A DNA stretch of 64,000 nucleotides. It comes from Hymenobacter terricola. GTDB lineage: Bacteria > Bacteroidota > Bacteroidia > Cytophagales > Hymenobacteraceae. Below are positions 34,466 to 42,971 of the stretch, piece after piece (position 1 is the stretch's first letter; the number at the start of each line of letters is the position of its first letter). Below the pieces are notes generated by a model. It was not told the origin of the DNA. It saw nothing but the letters and a program-made list of their open reading frames with translations, and searched no databases. Both the position numbers and the translations under genes were made by a program. Where the stretch lies: positions 1 through 64,000 of the forward strand of contig NZ_JAGEMO020000026.1 in assembly GCF_017921975.2 (NCBI RefSeq), read 5' to 3'.

Positions 34466-36106
34466 TTAGGGAGCAATTCGCCACCAGTCCAAGTCTACAC
34501 TGCCTGAATCATTGGTTTTACCAATACGACTACAGAATAAGCCAATTTTAGCCCCAATCCATTTCCCTTCCCGGGCTTGAAACTCGGTCCCGACCGGTTT
34601 GAACTCCTGCCCATCGAGGCTGTAGCTGAAGCGGCATTTGGCTCCGGCTGCTACCTGCACCCGCAAGTAGATGGGGCCCGGGGCTGGGGCCATGGCAAGG
34701 GGCACGGTACCGGTTTCCTGGCTCAGCTTGTCGGCGTCGTGGCAAGTGGTTTGGGCAATTTGCCACTGCCCGTTCTGGTTCGTTATGGAGAGGTAGGCGT
34801 AGTCGAGGCCCATCACCAGGAGGCCCACTTTTTCGCCATCGGTGCGCGGCGTGAAGGTGAGTTTGGTGGTGGCGGTGAAGGTTTCGGCCGGCAGCTTTTG
34901 CAGCAGCAGGTTGGGCACCTGCCAGTAGTTCTTGAAGTCGGCGGGCAGCGGCACGGCGTAGAGGCGCAGGTAGCCCAGCGGGCCATTGGGGAAGGCCCAG
35001 CCCAGCTGCGGGTTGGCATGCCACTGCCATTGCAGGCCCAGCGTGGTGCGGCTGAATTCGTCCGAAGTCGGGGGCGTGGCTACGGGTTGCGGCGGGCCCG
35101 GCACGCGGGGCTTGCGGTGGGTGAGCACGGGCTGGCCCTTGCCGTCGCCGTCGGGGTCGGAGCCGATGATGGGCCAGTCGTTTTTCCACACCATGGGCTC
35201 CAGATGCACCACCCGGCCGTAGGGCCCCTGGTCCTGGAAATGCAGGAACCAGTCCTCTTTGCCATCGGGCGTATCCACCCAGGCGCCCTGGTGCGGGCCG
35301 TTAATGGCAGTGTTGCCCTGGTCCAGCACAATCCGGTCCTCGTAGGGCCCGAACACGTTGCGGGAGCGCAGCACGGTTTGCCAGCCGGTGGGCACGCCGC
35401 CGGCCGGCGCGAAGATGTAGTAATAGCCGTGGCGCTTGTAGAATTTCGGCCCCTCCAGCGTGGGATGTTTGGCGTGGCCGTCGAACACCAGCGCGTCATC
35501 GCCCAGAATGTGCAGGCCATCGGCGCTCATGCGCGACACGGCCAGAATGGTTTTGAAGCCCGCCCGGCTGCCCGCGAAGCCGTGCACGAGGTAGGCCTGG
35601 CCGTCTTCGTCCCACAGCGGGCAGGGGTCAATCCAGCCTTTGGCTTCTTTTATCAGCTTGGGTGCTTCCCAGGGGCCGGCCGGGTTGGTGGCCCGCGCCA
35701 CGTAAACGCCGCGGTCGGGGTCGGGGTAATAGATGTAGAACTGCTTGTTGTGGTAGCGAATGGCGGGCGCCCACACGCCGTTGCCGTGTTGCGGCAGCCG
35801 GAACTCGGCCACGGGCGGCTGCTCCCTGAACACCGCCCCAATGAGCGACCAGTTCACCAGGTCCTTCGAATGCAGGATTTGCAGGCCCGGCACGCAATTG
35901 AAGCTCGACGAAACGAGGTAGTAATCGGTGCCGACGCGCACCACGTCGGGGTCGGAATAATCGGCGTAGAGCACCGGGTTTTTGTAGGTGCCGTTGCCCA
36001 AATCAGGTACCCAGACCTGCGACAACGTTGATTGCGCAATGGCCACAGGCCCAACGCCAACTGTCAACGCCAGCCCCAACAGGGCGCAATGAATGAGGTT
36101 TCGCAT
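34466..36106 (-). CDS. Glycoside hydrolase family 43 (arabinan/xylan side-chain)
   Basis: A 546-residue secreted enzyme. Signal peptide M-R-N-L-I-H-C-A-L-L-G to V-A-I-A-Q. The five-bladed propeller (about 30-330) shows the three acidic residues of GH43: Y-S-D-P-D-V-V-R (base), W-I-D-P-C-P-L-W-D (pKa modulator) and T-L-E-G-P-K-F-Y-K (acid). The C-terminal part (about 350-546) is a beta-sandwich of the type common in GH43 subfamily 12 enzymes. Likely alpha-L-arabinofuranosidase or beta-xylosidase acting on pectin side chains; the exact specificity cannot be read. Between the SSS symporter and pectinesterase 1. Confidence 0.88.
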   Translation of the reverse strand: MRNLIHCALLGLALTVGVGPVAIAQSTLSQVWVPDLGNGTYKNPVLYADYSDPDVVRVGTDYYLVSSSFNCVPGLQILHSKDLVNWSLIGAVFREQPPVAEFRLPQHGNGVWAPAIRYHNKQFYIYYPDPDRGVYVARATNPAGPWEAPKLIKEAKGWIDPCPLWDEDGQAYLVHGFAGSRAGFKTILAVSRMSADGLHILGDDALVFDGHAKHPTLEGPKFYKRHGYYYIFAPAGGVPTGWQTVLRSRNVFGPYEDRIVLDQGNTAINGPHQGAWVDTPDGKEDWFLHFQDQGPYGRVVHLEPMVWKNDWPIIGSDPDGDGKGQPVLTHRKPRVPGPPQPVATPPTSDEFSRTTLGLQWQWHANPQLGWAFPNGPLGYLRLYAVPLPADFKNYWQVPNLLLQKLPAETFTATTKLTFTPRTDGEKVGLLVMGLDYAYLSITNQNGQWQIAQTTCHDADKLSQETGTVPLAMAPAPGPIYLRVQVAAGAKCRFSYSLDGQEFKPVGTEFQAREGKWIGAKIGLFCSRIGKTNDSGSVDLDWWRIAP

Positions 36107-36196
36107 AAAAGCTAAAAAGCCCGCCGGCGGGGGCCGACGGGCGAAATAGGGTGACTACTTCCAACTGATTCCCGGGCGCGGCGGCAGCCCCGGTCC

Positions 36197-37885
36197 CTAC
36201 CAGTAAATGGTGTACAGCGTGGTGAGAATGACCACGATGGCAGCCACGCCAATGGTGAAGCTAGGCTGTGGCTTGAACATGCTGCGGTCGACTTCCAGGC
36301 CGTTGGTTTTCACGCCCCGGCCGGTTTCGAACAGGCTGATAATTATCATCATCACGATGCAGATGATGAACACGAAGCCCATCCGGTCGAGGAAAGGAAT
36401 TTCGTAGACGCCGGCCGCATTTTTCACGGAAAAGCCAAACGGGGCCAGGAATGAAAGGTCGGCGTAGGTGGGCAGGAATTTGAACATCACCGACAGCAGA
36501 AAGCCGCCGATGGTGGCAAACAGCGCGGCCGTAGAAGTCGTCTTTTTCCAGAAGAAGCCGAGGATGAACATGGCAAAAATACCCGGCGACACGAAGCCCG
36601 TGTACTCCTGAATGTACTGGAAACCACCTTTCTTATCGATGCCCAGGTGCGGCGCGATGAGCACGCCCAGAATCATGGCCACGACTACGGCAATTTTGCC
36701 GGTGGCCACCAGCGTCTTTTCCGAAGCCTCGGGGTTGATGACTTTCTTGTAGATATCCAGCGTGAAAATGGTGGCAATCGAGTTGGCTTTGCCGGCCAGC
36801 GAGGCCACTACGGCCGCCGTGAGGGCGGCGAAAGACAGGCCTTTCAAGCCCACCGGCAGGATGTTGAGCAGCACCGGATACGCCCGGTCGGGGTTCAGCT
36901 CGCCGTTCTGCATCATCTCGCCGCTGAACACGTTGCTCTTATACAGCACGAAGGCCGCGATGCCGGGCAGCACCACAATCACGGGCATCAGCAGCTTGAG
37001 GAAAGCGGCGAACAGGATGCCGGCGCGGGCCGTGGGCAGGTCGGCGCCGAGGGCGCGCTGGGTGATGTACTGGTTGCAGCCCCAGTAGTTCAGGTTCACA
37101 ATCCACATGCCGCCGAGCAGCACCGTGAGCCCCGGCAAGTCGATGTAATTGGGGTTGTCGCGCTTGAAAATCATCTGGAAATGGTCGCCGGCGTGCTGGG
37201 TCATCAGGTTGAAGCCGTTGACGACGCCCGAGGTGCCGTAGTGCGTAGCCACCAGGTTCAGGGCCAGGTAGGTGGTGGCCAGGCCGCCGAGAATCAGGAA
37301 GAACACCTGGATAACGTCGGTGAAGCCAATCACCTTCATGCCGCCCAGGGTGATGATGACGGCGAAGGCCGCCAGCGCGTACATGCAGAAGTTCAGGTTC
37401 AGGCCGGCAATGCTGCTGATGGCGATGGCGCCGAGGTAGAGAATTGAGGTCAAATTCACCACCACGTAGAGCGCCAGCCAGAAAATGGCCATAATCATGG
37501 CCACCGTGCTGTTGTAGCGCTGGCTCAGGAACTGCGGCATGGTGAAGATGTGGTTCTTCAGATACACCGGGATGAAGAACGTGGCCACGATGACCAGCGT
37601 GATGGCCGCCATCCATTCGTAGGTGGCAATGGCCAGGCCCATCTTGAAGCCCGAGCCCGACATGCCCACAAACTGCTCGGCCGAGATGTTGGAGGCGATG
37701 AGCGAGGAGCCGATGGCCCACCACGTCAGGGAGCCTTCGGCCAGGAAGTAGTCTTTGGAATCGCCCTCCAGGGTGCCGTCGTGCCCCGATTTGCGGCGGT
37801 AAATCCAAATGCCGTAGCTGGCTACAATCAGGAAGTAGACGAAGAATACGATGTAATCAATCGTGGCGAGCTGGTTCTGGTGCAT
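36197..37885 (-). CDS. Sodium:solute symporter (SSS family), probable sugar/uronate carrier
   Basis: A 562-residue inner-membrane symporter with about 14 hydrophobic segments. SSS features: D-Y-F-L-A-E-G-S-L-T-W-W-A-I-G-S-S-L in the first helices, N-I-S-A-E-Q-F-V-G-M-S-G-S-G, G-G-M-K-V-I-G-F-T-D-V-I-Q, and N-Y-W-G-C-N-Q-Y-I-T-Q-R-A-L-G. This is the SGLT-like Bacteroidota group often found in glycan loci. It leads the small operon with GH43 and pectinesterase 1, and a weaker copy of the pectin operator lies 133 bp upstream. Substrate inferred from context. Confidence 0.9.
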   Translation of the reverse strand: MHQNQLATIDYIVFFVYFLIVASYGIWIYRRKSGHDGTLEGDSKDYFLAEGSLTWWAIGSSLIASNISAEQFVGMSGSGFKMGLAIATYEWMAAITLVIVATFFIPVYLKNHIFTMPQFLSQRYNSTVAMIMAIFWLALYVVVNLTSILYLGAIAISSIAGLNLNFCMYALAAFAVIITLGGMKVIGFTDVIQVFFLILGGLATTYLALNLVATHYGTSGVVNGFNLMTQHAGDHFQMIFKRDNPNYIDLPGLTVLLGGMWIVNLNYWGCNQYITQRALGADLPTARAGILFAAFLKLLMPVIVVLPGIAAFVLYKSNVFSGEMMQNGELNPDRAYPVLLNILPVGLKGLSFAALTAAVVASLAGKANSIATIFTLDIYKKVINPEASEKTLVATGKIAVVVAMILGVLIAPHLGIDKKGGFQYIQEYTGFVSPGIFAMFILGFFWKKTTSTAALFATIGGFLLSVMFKFLPTYADLSFLAPFGFSVKNAAGVYEIPFLDRMGFVFIICIVMMIIISLFETGRGVKTNGLEVDRSMFKPQPSFTIGVAAIVVILTTLYTIYW

Positions 37886-38018
37886 CGAACGGGAGTGGGA
37901 ATTGAGGTGCGGCGGCCGCTCAAAACGCAGGTTTGCGCGGCGGCTGCGAAGCTATGGAAAAGTAATGTTCCGGCAAAAAAACCGTTTCTGAAAGGAAAAT
38001 CTTTGTTTTCCCCTCAGA

Positions 38019-38036
38019 AGTATTGCCGGAAACGTT
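38019..38036 (-). promoter_or_regulatory. Degenerate copy of the LacI-type operator
   Basis: Gene-sense AACGTTTCCGGCAATACT, four mismatches to the best copies; the core AACGTTnCCGGCAA is kept. It lies 133 bp before the SSS symporter start, the same distance as the other copies, but lacks the TTGCGCAA flank. Confidence 0.5.
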
Positions 38037-38139
38037 GCCGATAGCTTCCTTTCCTACCCGCCTTCGGGCGGTTGATTCCACCAGTTTACACAACCGATTG
38101 TGTACTCACTCAGGCAATTGCACCCGCGTTTTTGTGCAG

Positions 38140-40056
38140 TTATTTCGCGCCCAAAAGCCACGTAGCCAAATCTTTCCCAGCCTGGAAATTCTCAAAGGCC
38201 GCTGGAATCTTTCGGCCGTCGGTGTACTCGTTGTACAGCCACGGGTCGCCGAGGATGAACACCTTGCCCTTGCCCAAGCGGGCCGTTGCCATGATGACCT
38301 TGCCGTTGTTGGTGACCAGCGGCTGGGCCGGGGCCGCTACCGACAGCACCGACAGCTCCTTGATATAAGCTGCCTTGGCCGTTTTGAACACCGCTTTGCC
38401 CGAAGCCAGGTCCACTTTGCCCTGCTCGAACTGACTGCCCTGCACCATGTTCACGCTCTGGTCGGTGAACTGCACGCCGAAGTTTTTGGCCAGCTCGTTG
38501 AAGTGCGTGATTTCGCAGTTGGCCGTGTCGTTGGCGAGGAGAACCAGCGTACCGCCGCCCTTCACCCACTCGGTCATAACCTTGCTGTCAGCGGGCTGGA
38601 TGTAGTTGGGCCTGGGCGACTCCTTGCGCGAGTCCGGGTCGACGATGATGTACACGCTCAGGGGCTTGAGGCTGGCGGCCGTGGGCGCGGCGGGCACGGC
38701 CACAGTTTTGGCCCCCAACTCGCGGAACTGGTTGCCCCACAGCCAGAAGCCTCCGTGCGTGCGCTCCTCCCAGGTGTAGTGCCACTGCTCCTGCTCGCCG
38801 GTAAGCGGGCTTTTGCGCATTTCGTGGTTGAAGAAGTAGTCCAGGCCCACGGTTTTGCCCTGACCGGGAGCATCCTCGGCGGCAATTTCCATTTCGGTGC
38901 TGGCCAGGATGAACGGACCGACGCCCTTCAAATCGTTCTTGCGCAATGGCTCGGAGAGGTAGTACTCGTAGGAGCCGTCGCGGTAGGGGTTGCCGCCCAG
39001 GCCGCCCACGCTCACCGTGCCATTGAAGGCCAGAGCGCCGCCGGTTTCGGTGGCCACGAAGGTTTTCAGCAGGCCGGCGTAGCCCTTTTTGGCCACGTCG
39101 GCGTACTTTTTATCGAGGTAGCCCAGGCGGGCCCCCTTGGCCAGCGCGTAGACGAACATGCTGCTGCCCGAGGCTTCGGCGTAGTTGCCCTTGCGGCTTT
39201 CCTGGGTCATCACCAGGCTCCAGGTGCCGGTTTTGGGGTCCTGGTATTTGGCCAGTGCGGGCGCCAGGCGTTGCAGGGCCTTTACCAGCGCGGGCCGCTG
39301 CGGGTGGTTGGCGGGGAAATAGTCGAGCACGTCGACCAAGGCCATGGCGTACCAGCCCATGCCGCGGTCCCAGAAATTGGGGCTTTGGCCGGTGGTTTTG
39401 TTGGCCCACTTCTGCTCCTTGCTTTCGTCGTAGCCGTGGTAGAGCAGGCCGGTTTTGGGGTCGACCAAATGCTTCTCGACCAGGGCAAACTGCTTGGCCA
39501 CGTCATCGAGTCCGGTGGGCTGGTTGAATACCCGGCTGTACTCGGCGTAGAACGGCTCGGCCATGTACAGGCCGTCCAGCCACATCTGGTTGGGGTAGGT
39601 TTTCTTGTGCCAGAAGCCGCCTTCCTTGGTGCGCGGCTGGGTTTCGAGCTGCTGGTGCAGCAGTTGCGCAGCCTTGACGTACTTGTCGTTGCCGGGCAAC
39701 GACACCTGGCTGAGCAGCAGCAGCGCGTGGCCGGGCGTCACGTTATCGAGCTGGTATTCGTCGGCCTTGTAGGTGCGGATGCTGCCATCCTTCTGCACAA
39801 ACTGGTCGAGGTTTTTCTGGATGTAGGTGAAGTATTTGGCGTCGCCGGTGCGCTGCCACACGCGCTCCAGTGCCTTCAGCATCAGGCCCTGCTCGTAGTC
39901 CCAGCGGGCCGTTTTACGGTTGCCGATGACGATGGAATCGGGGCTCCAGCTGATGAAGGCGTCGGCCATGCGCTGCGAATACGGAGCCGGCCGCGCCGTT
40001 TGGGCGGCACCGGTTTCAGCCAGCAACGCCAGCAGTGGCAGGAAAAGCCTTTTCAT
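38140..40056 (-). CDS. Unsaturated rhamnogalacturonyl hydrolase (GH105) with C-terminal DUF4350-like domain
   Basis: A 638-residue secreted protein. Signal peptide M-K-R-L-F-L-P-L-L-A-L-L-A. The (alpha/alpha)6 GH105 domain (about 25-370) matches YteR-type enzymes: R-W-D-Y-E-Q-G (D53) and M-W-L-D-G-L-Y-M-A-E-P-F (catalytic D161), plus R-G-M-G-W-Y-A-M-A. The C-terminal 230 residues include a GATase-like fold with Y-I-I-V-D-P-D-S and G-G-G-T-L-V-L-L-A-N-D (DUF4350-like). It removes unsaturated galacturonate from lyase products, feeding KduI. It lies 130 bp after the CE12-GH28 gene, with a palindromic repeat in between. Confidence 0.9.
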   Translation of the reverse strand: MKRLFLPLLALLAETGAAQTARPAPYSQRMADAFISWSPDSIVIGNRKTARWDYEQGLMLKALERVWQRTGDAKYFTYIQKNLDQFVQKDGSIRTYKADEYQLDNVTPGHALLLLSQVSLPGNDKYVKAAQLLHQQLETQPRTKEGGFWHKKTYPNQMWLDGLYMAEPFYAEYSRVFNQPTGLDDVAKQFALVEKHLVDPKTGLLYHGYDESKEQKWANKTTGQSPNFWDRGMGWYAMALVDVLDYFPANHPQRPALVKALQRLAPALAKYQDPKTGTWSLVMTQESRKGNYAEASGSSMFVYALAKGARLGYLDKKYADVAKKGYAGLLKTFVATETGGALAFNGTVSVGGLGGNPYRDGSYEYYLSEPLRKNDLKGVGPFILASTEMEIAAEDAPGQGKTVGLDYFFNHEMRKSPLTGEQEQWHYTWEERTHGGFWLWGNQFRELGAKTVAVPAAPTAASLKPLSVYIIVDPDSRKESPRPNYIQPADSKVMTEWVKGGGTLVLLANDTANCEITHFNELAKNFGVQFTDQSVNMVQGSQFEQGKVDLASGKAVFKTAKAAYIKELSVLSVAAPAQPLVTNNGKVIMATARLGKGKVFILGDPWLYNEYTDGRKIPAAFENFQAGKDLATWLLGAK

Positions 40057-40082
40057 AGTTTTTTGATTTTATTCAGATACGC

Positions 40083-40184
40083 TTTCACGCAGTGTTTCGC
40101 GGTGTTAAAAGCGCAGTGCGCAGTGTCGTTCAAGGGTCCACTGCGGAACACTGCGTTTTAACACCGCAGAACACTGCGTGAAAT
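40083..40184. repeat. 102-bp palindrome built on CGCAGTG
   Basis: Left arm TTTCACGCAGTGTTTCGCGG... and right arm ...CCGCAGAACACTGCGTGAAA pair over the whole length, with TGTTAAAA/TTTTAACA in both arms. It fills the gap between the CE12-GH28 and GH105 genes and ends three bases before the CE12-GH28 stop. Confidence 0.85.
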
Positions 40185-40186
40185 AA

Positions 40187-42550
40187 CTACCGTTGGGCCA
40201 CTACTACCGTTTTCTTGGCCACTTTCTGGCCCAGCTCCACGTCTTTCTTGGCCAGTTTGGTGTTGGTGTTGGTGAAGCGAATGTCCTTGCTGCGGTCGCC
40301 GGTCACGCGCAGGAGCAGGTCGGCGCCGTTGGGGTAGTAAATGCCGTCGAGCGCAATATTATGGCTGTTCTGCACTTCCATCACGGGCGCGGTATCAGTC
40401 GCGAGCAAGGTTATATTTTTGAGGCGAATGTTCTCCGCTTCCTGGCACACCAGGCCTTTTTTGCATTCGAGCACCGCGTTTTCGATGCTGATGTCCTTGA
40501 TGCTCATCTCGGGCAGGCCACGCACCAGAATGCCGGTAGCCGCGCCTTTGCAGGTGATGTTGCGGATACGGAAGCCCTTGAATTGCGGCGTGCCTTCGTT
40601 CAGCGGCTGGGCGGCGATGACGGGCGGGGCCGTCGACTCGCCGGCCATGGGCACGGGGTCTTTGGCGGCGTAATACATGTCGAACAACACGGCCTCGCCG
40701 GCAATATCGGTCATGTCCACGCCGTCGACGAAGATGTTCTCAACCACGCCGCCGCGGCCCCGCGCCGTTTTGAAGCGCAGGCCCACGTCGGTGCCGATGA
40801 AGGTGCAGTTGCTCACGTACATATTGCGCACGCCGCCCGACATCTCGGAGCCAATCACGAAGCCGCCGTGGGCGTGGTATACCCGGCAGTCGCGGATGAT
40901 GAAGTTTTCGGTGGGCACGCCGCGCTTGCGGCCTTCCTCGTCGCGGCCCGATTTGATGCACAGGCCGTCGTCGCCCACGTCGAACGTGCAGCCTTCCACC
41001 AGCCCGTTGCGGCACGATTCGAAGTCCACGGCGTCGGTGTTCTGGCCGTACCAGGGGTTCTTGGCCGTCACGTTGCGCAGCGTAATATCCTCACACAGCA
41101 ACGGGTGAATGGTCCAGGCCGGCGAATTCTGAATGGTGAAGCTTTCGAGCAGCACCTGCTTGCAGCGCGTGAGGCTGAGCATGTTGGGCCGCAGAAAGTC
41201 CCGGATATCGTCGAAGTCAGCCAGATTCAGGCTTTTGCGCGGCGTGCCGGCGGTGGCCAGCAGGTTGCCCTTCATCGACGCCGCCGATGGGTACCAGTAG
41301 TCTTTCTTCTCGCTCAGCACGCCGCCCGAGGCCACCAGCTTCTGCCACTGCGTCTCGTTGAGCTTGCTTTTTTTCACGGGCCGCCAGGCATCGCCCGCGC
41401 CGTCAAACGTGCCGTTGCCGGTGATGGCAATGTTGGTCAAATCCACGCCCGAAATCGGGGCCTGGCTGCGGATGGCCTCCTCCCCTTCCCAAGTGGTTTT
41501 GATGAGCGGGAACTGGCTGCGGTCGGCCGTAAACTGCACCAGCGCACCGGTGGCCAGGTGCAGGTTCACGTTGCTTTTCAGCACGATGGGGCCGGTGAGC
41601 CACAGGCCGCGCGGCACCAGCACGGTGCCGCCAGCCACGGCGCAGGCCTCAATGGCCTTGCGGAAAGCCTCGGTATTCAGGGTCTGGCCATCGGCCACGG
41701 CACCGTATCTGGCCAGATTGAAAGTGTCCTTCTTGAAAGACGCCTGTAGCACCACGGGCAGGTCGGCCGTGAGCTTGCCGTCGAACACGGCGTGGCTGAG
41801 GTGACTGGCCAGCGCGAGGTGCTGGGCGGCTACGTCCTCGGCCACAAGCTGGGCCACGCGGGTGGCGCCGTAGTCTGAGAAGTGGGTATTGTCGTTCTTG
41901 GCGGGTGGCACGGGGTTGGGCTGGTAGTAGCCGTTCTGGTAGCTCCAGAACAGCGGCCGGGTGCCCACTTCGCCCAGTGCCGAGTACAGGGCCCAGCTTT
42001 TTTCGTGCAGGTCAATTAGCGCCACTTTCTGGGCTTTGGCCACCTCGCGCACCACGCCGGGGTACTCGCCGTGGTCGTCCTTGCGCTTGCCGTTGTCGTC
42101 GAAATAGCGGCGGCCCACGGGCGTTAGCAACACCGGATTAGCACCTTTCTGTTTGGCTTCCTGCACGAACTTGGTGAGCAGCTGGCGATACAGCGTCTGG
42201 GCCGGGGCCGAGCGGGTGCTGTCCTCCACTTTGGAGTCGTTGTGGCCAAATTGGATGAACACCCAGTCGCCGGGCTTGAGGGCTTCGAGCACCTTGGCCC
42301 AGCGGCCTTCGCGGAGGAAGCTTTTGGTGCTGCGCCCGTTCACGGCGGTGTTGCGGATGATGACGCCGTTGTCGAAATACTGGCCGAATTCCATGCCCCA
42401 GCCGCGCTCGGGCTTGGTCAGGTCGGGCTTGTCGGACATGGTGGAATCGCCAACCAGGAAAATCTGGGTTTTCGGGGCGTCAGCCGGCTGGAAGGCCGCC
42501 GTCAGGAATGCGGCCAACCCGGCCAGCAGCAGTGCCAAGAGTGATTTCAT
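40187..42550 (-). CDS. Rhamnogalacturonan acetylesterase (CE12) fused to polygalacturonase (GH28)
   Basis: A 787-residue secreted two-enzyme protein; the ATG at 42550 starts the signal peptide (M-K-S-L-L-A-L-L-L-A-G). N-terminal SGNH esterase (about 27-250): G-D-S-T-M-S (S36), N-G (N71), G-H-N-D (N104), D-N-T-H-F (D220, H223). C-terminal GH28 beta-helix (about 277-787): Y-G-A-V-A-D-G, N-T-D-A-V-D-F (about 504), G-D-D-G-L-C-I-K-S-G (about 526), A-H-G-G-F-V-I-G-S-E (about 560, the G-H-G position) and R-F-K-T (about 591, R-x-K). It would deacetylate and hydrolyse galacturonan-type backbones. A long in-frame extension upstream covers the promoter and operator and was not used. Operator 138 bp upstream. 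Confidence 0.93.
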   Translation of the reverse strand: MKSLLALLLAGLAAFLTAAFQPADAPKTQIFLVGDSTMSDKPDLTKPERGWGMEFGQYFDNGVIIRNTAVNGRSTKSFLREGRWAKVLEALKPGDWVFIQFGHNDSKVEDSTRSAPAQTLYRQLLTKFVQEAKQKGANPVLLTPVGRRYFDDNGKRKDDHGEYPGVVREVAKAQKVALIDLHEKSWALYSALGEVGTRPLFWSYQNGYYQPNPVPPAKNDNTHFSDYGATRVAQLVAEDVAAQHLALASHLSHAVFDGKLTADLPVVLQASFKKDTFNLARYGAVADGQTLNTEAFRKAIEACAVAGGTVLVPRGLWLTGPIVLKSNVNLHLATGALVQFTADRSQFPLIKTTWEGEEAIRSQAPISGVDLTNIAITGNGTFDGAGDAWRPVKKSKLNETQWQKLVASGGVLSEKKDYWYPSAASMKGNLLATAGTPRKSLNLADFDDIRDFLRPNMLSLTRCKQVLLESFTIQNSPAWTIHPLLCEDITLRNVTAKNPWYGQNTDAVDFESCRNGLVEGCTFDVGDDGLCIKSGRDEEGRKRGVPTENFIIRDCRVYHAHGGFVIGSEMSGGVRNMYVSNCTFIGTDVGLRFKTARGRGGVVENIFVDGVDMTDIAGEAVLFDMYYAAKDPVPMAGESTAPPVIAAQPLNEGTPQFKGFRIRNITCKGAATGILVRGLPEMSIKDISIENAVLECKKGLVCQEAENIRLKNITLLATDTAPVMEVQNSHNIALDGIYYPNGADLLLRVTGDRSKDIRFTNTNTKLAKKDVELGQKVAKKTVVVAQR

Positions 42551-42688
42551 GGGTGGGAAAGAAAAGGCCGCACCCGCCAGCGCAGCCTGTTGAGGAAAGA
42601 AAAAAGGCAGTATTGCCCTAACAATATTAGGTCGCTTCCGAGCCGTTACCTGCCTGAAGCGGCACCGGGAGGCACTTTTTTTTGCGCA

Positions 42689-42706
42689 ATCGTTGCCGGG
42701 AACGTT
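42689..42706 (-). promoter_or_regulatory. LacI-type operator upstream of CE12-GH28
   Basis: Gene-sense AACGTTCCCGGCAACGAT, followed toward the gene by TTGCGCAA. 138 bp before the start codon. Confidence 0.8.
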
Positions 42707-42811
42707 CTCACATTTGCTCATCAGTCCCCGCCTGCCTTTGCCCGGCAACAACCCTTTCCGGAATTAGTGATACAACAAGCTGTACTCGATTGATGCCACG
42801 CGCTGAATGGC

Positions 42812-42829
42812 AACGTTCCCGGCAACGAT
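42812..42829 (+). promoter_or_regulatory. LacI-type operator upstream of accessory-domain protein
   Basis: AACGTTCCCGGCAACGAT, identical to the copy at 42689-42706 in the opposite direction, with gene-side TTGCGCAA. 142 bp before the ATG at 42972. Confidence 0.8.
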
Positions 42830-42971
42830 TGCGCAATTAAAGTCCGGGAAAGGCTTGCCGCTTGCCGAGCAAATTTGGAAATTGCAGAAATAATATCCTG
42901 TCAAAGCCAGCTAAGCGGGCTTTTTTACGCTACATTTTCCACTTTCCTGTTTCACCCCATCCCATTATTTC

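Larger units (their letters stand above)
42551..42971. other. 421-bp divergent promoter region with two operators
   Basis: Between the CE12-GH28 gene (-) and the T9SS-tailed protein (+). It carries two operator copies at 42689-42706 and 42812-42829 in opposite orientations, each 138-142 bp from its own gene. No gene seen. Confidence 0.75.

Noticed and set aside
38023..40161. 712-codon open frame on the + strand
   Set aside because: Antisense to the GH105 gene and running into a palindromic repeat.
42551..42751. N-terminal extension of the CE12-GH28 gene
   Set aside because: The frame is open but covers the operator; the ATG at 42550 gives a proper signal peptide.
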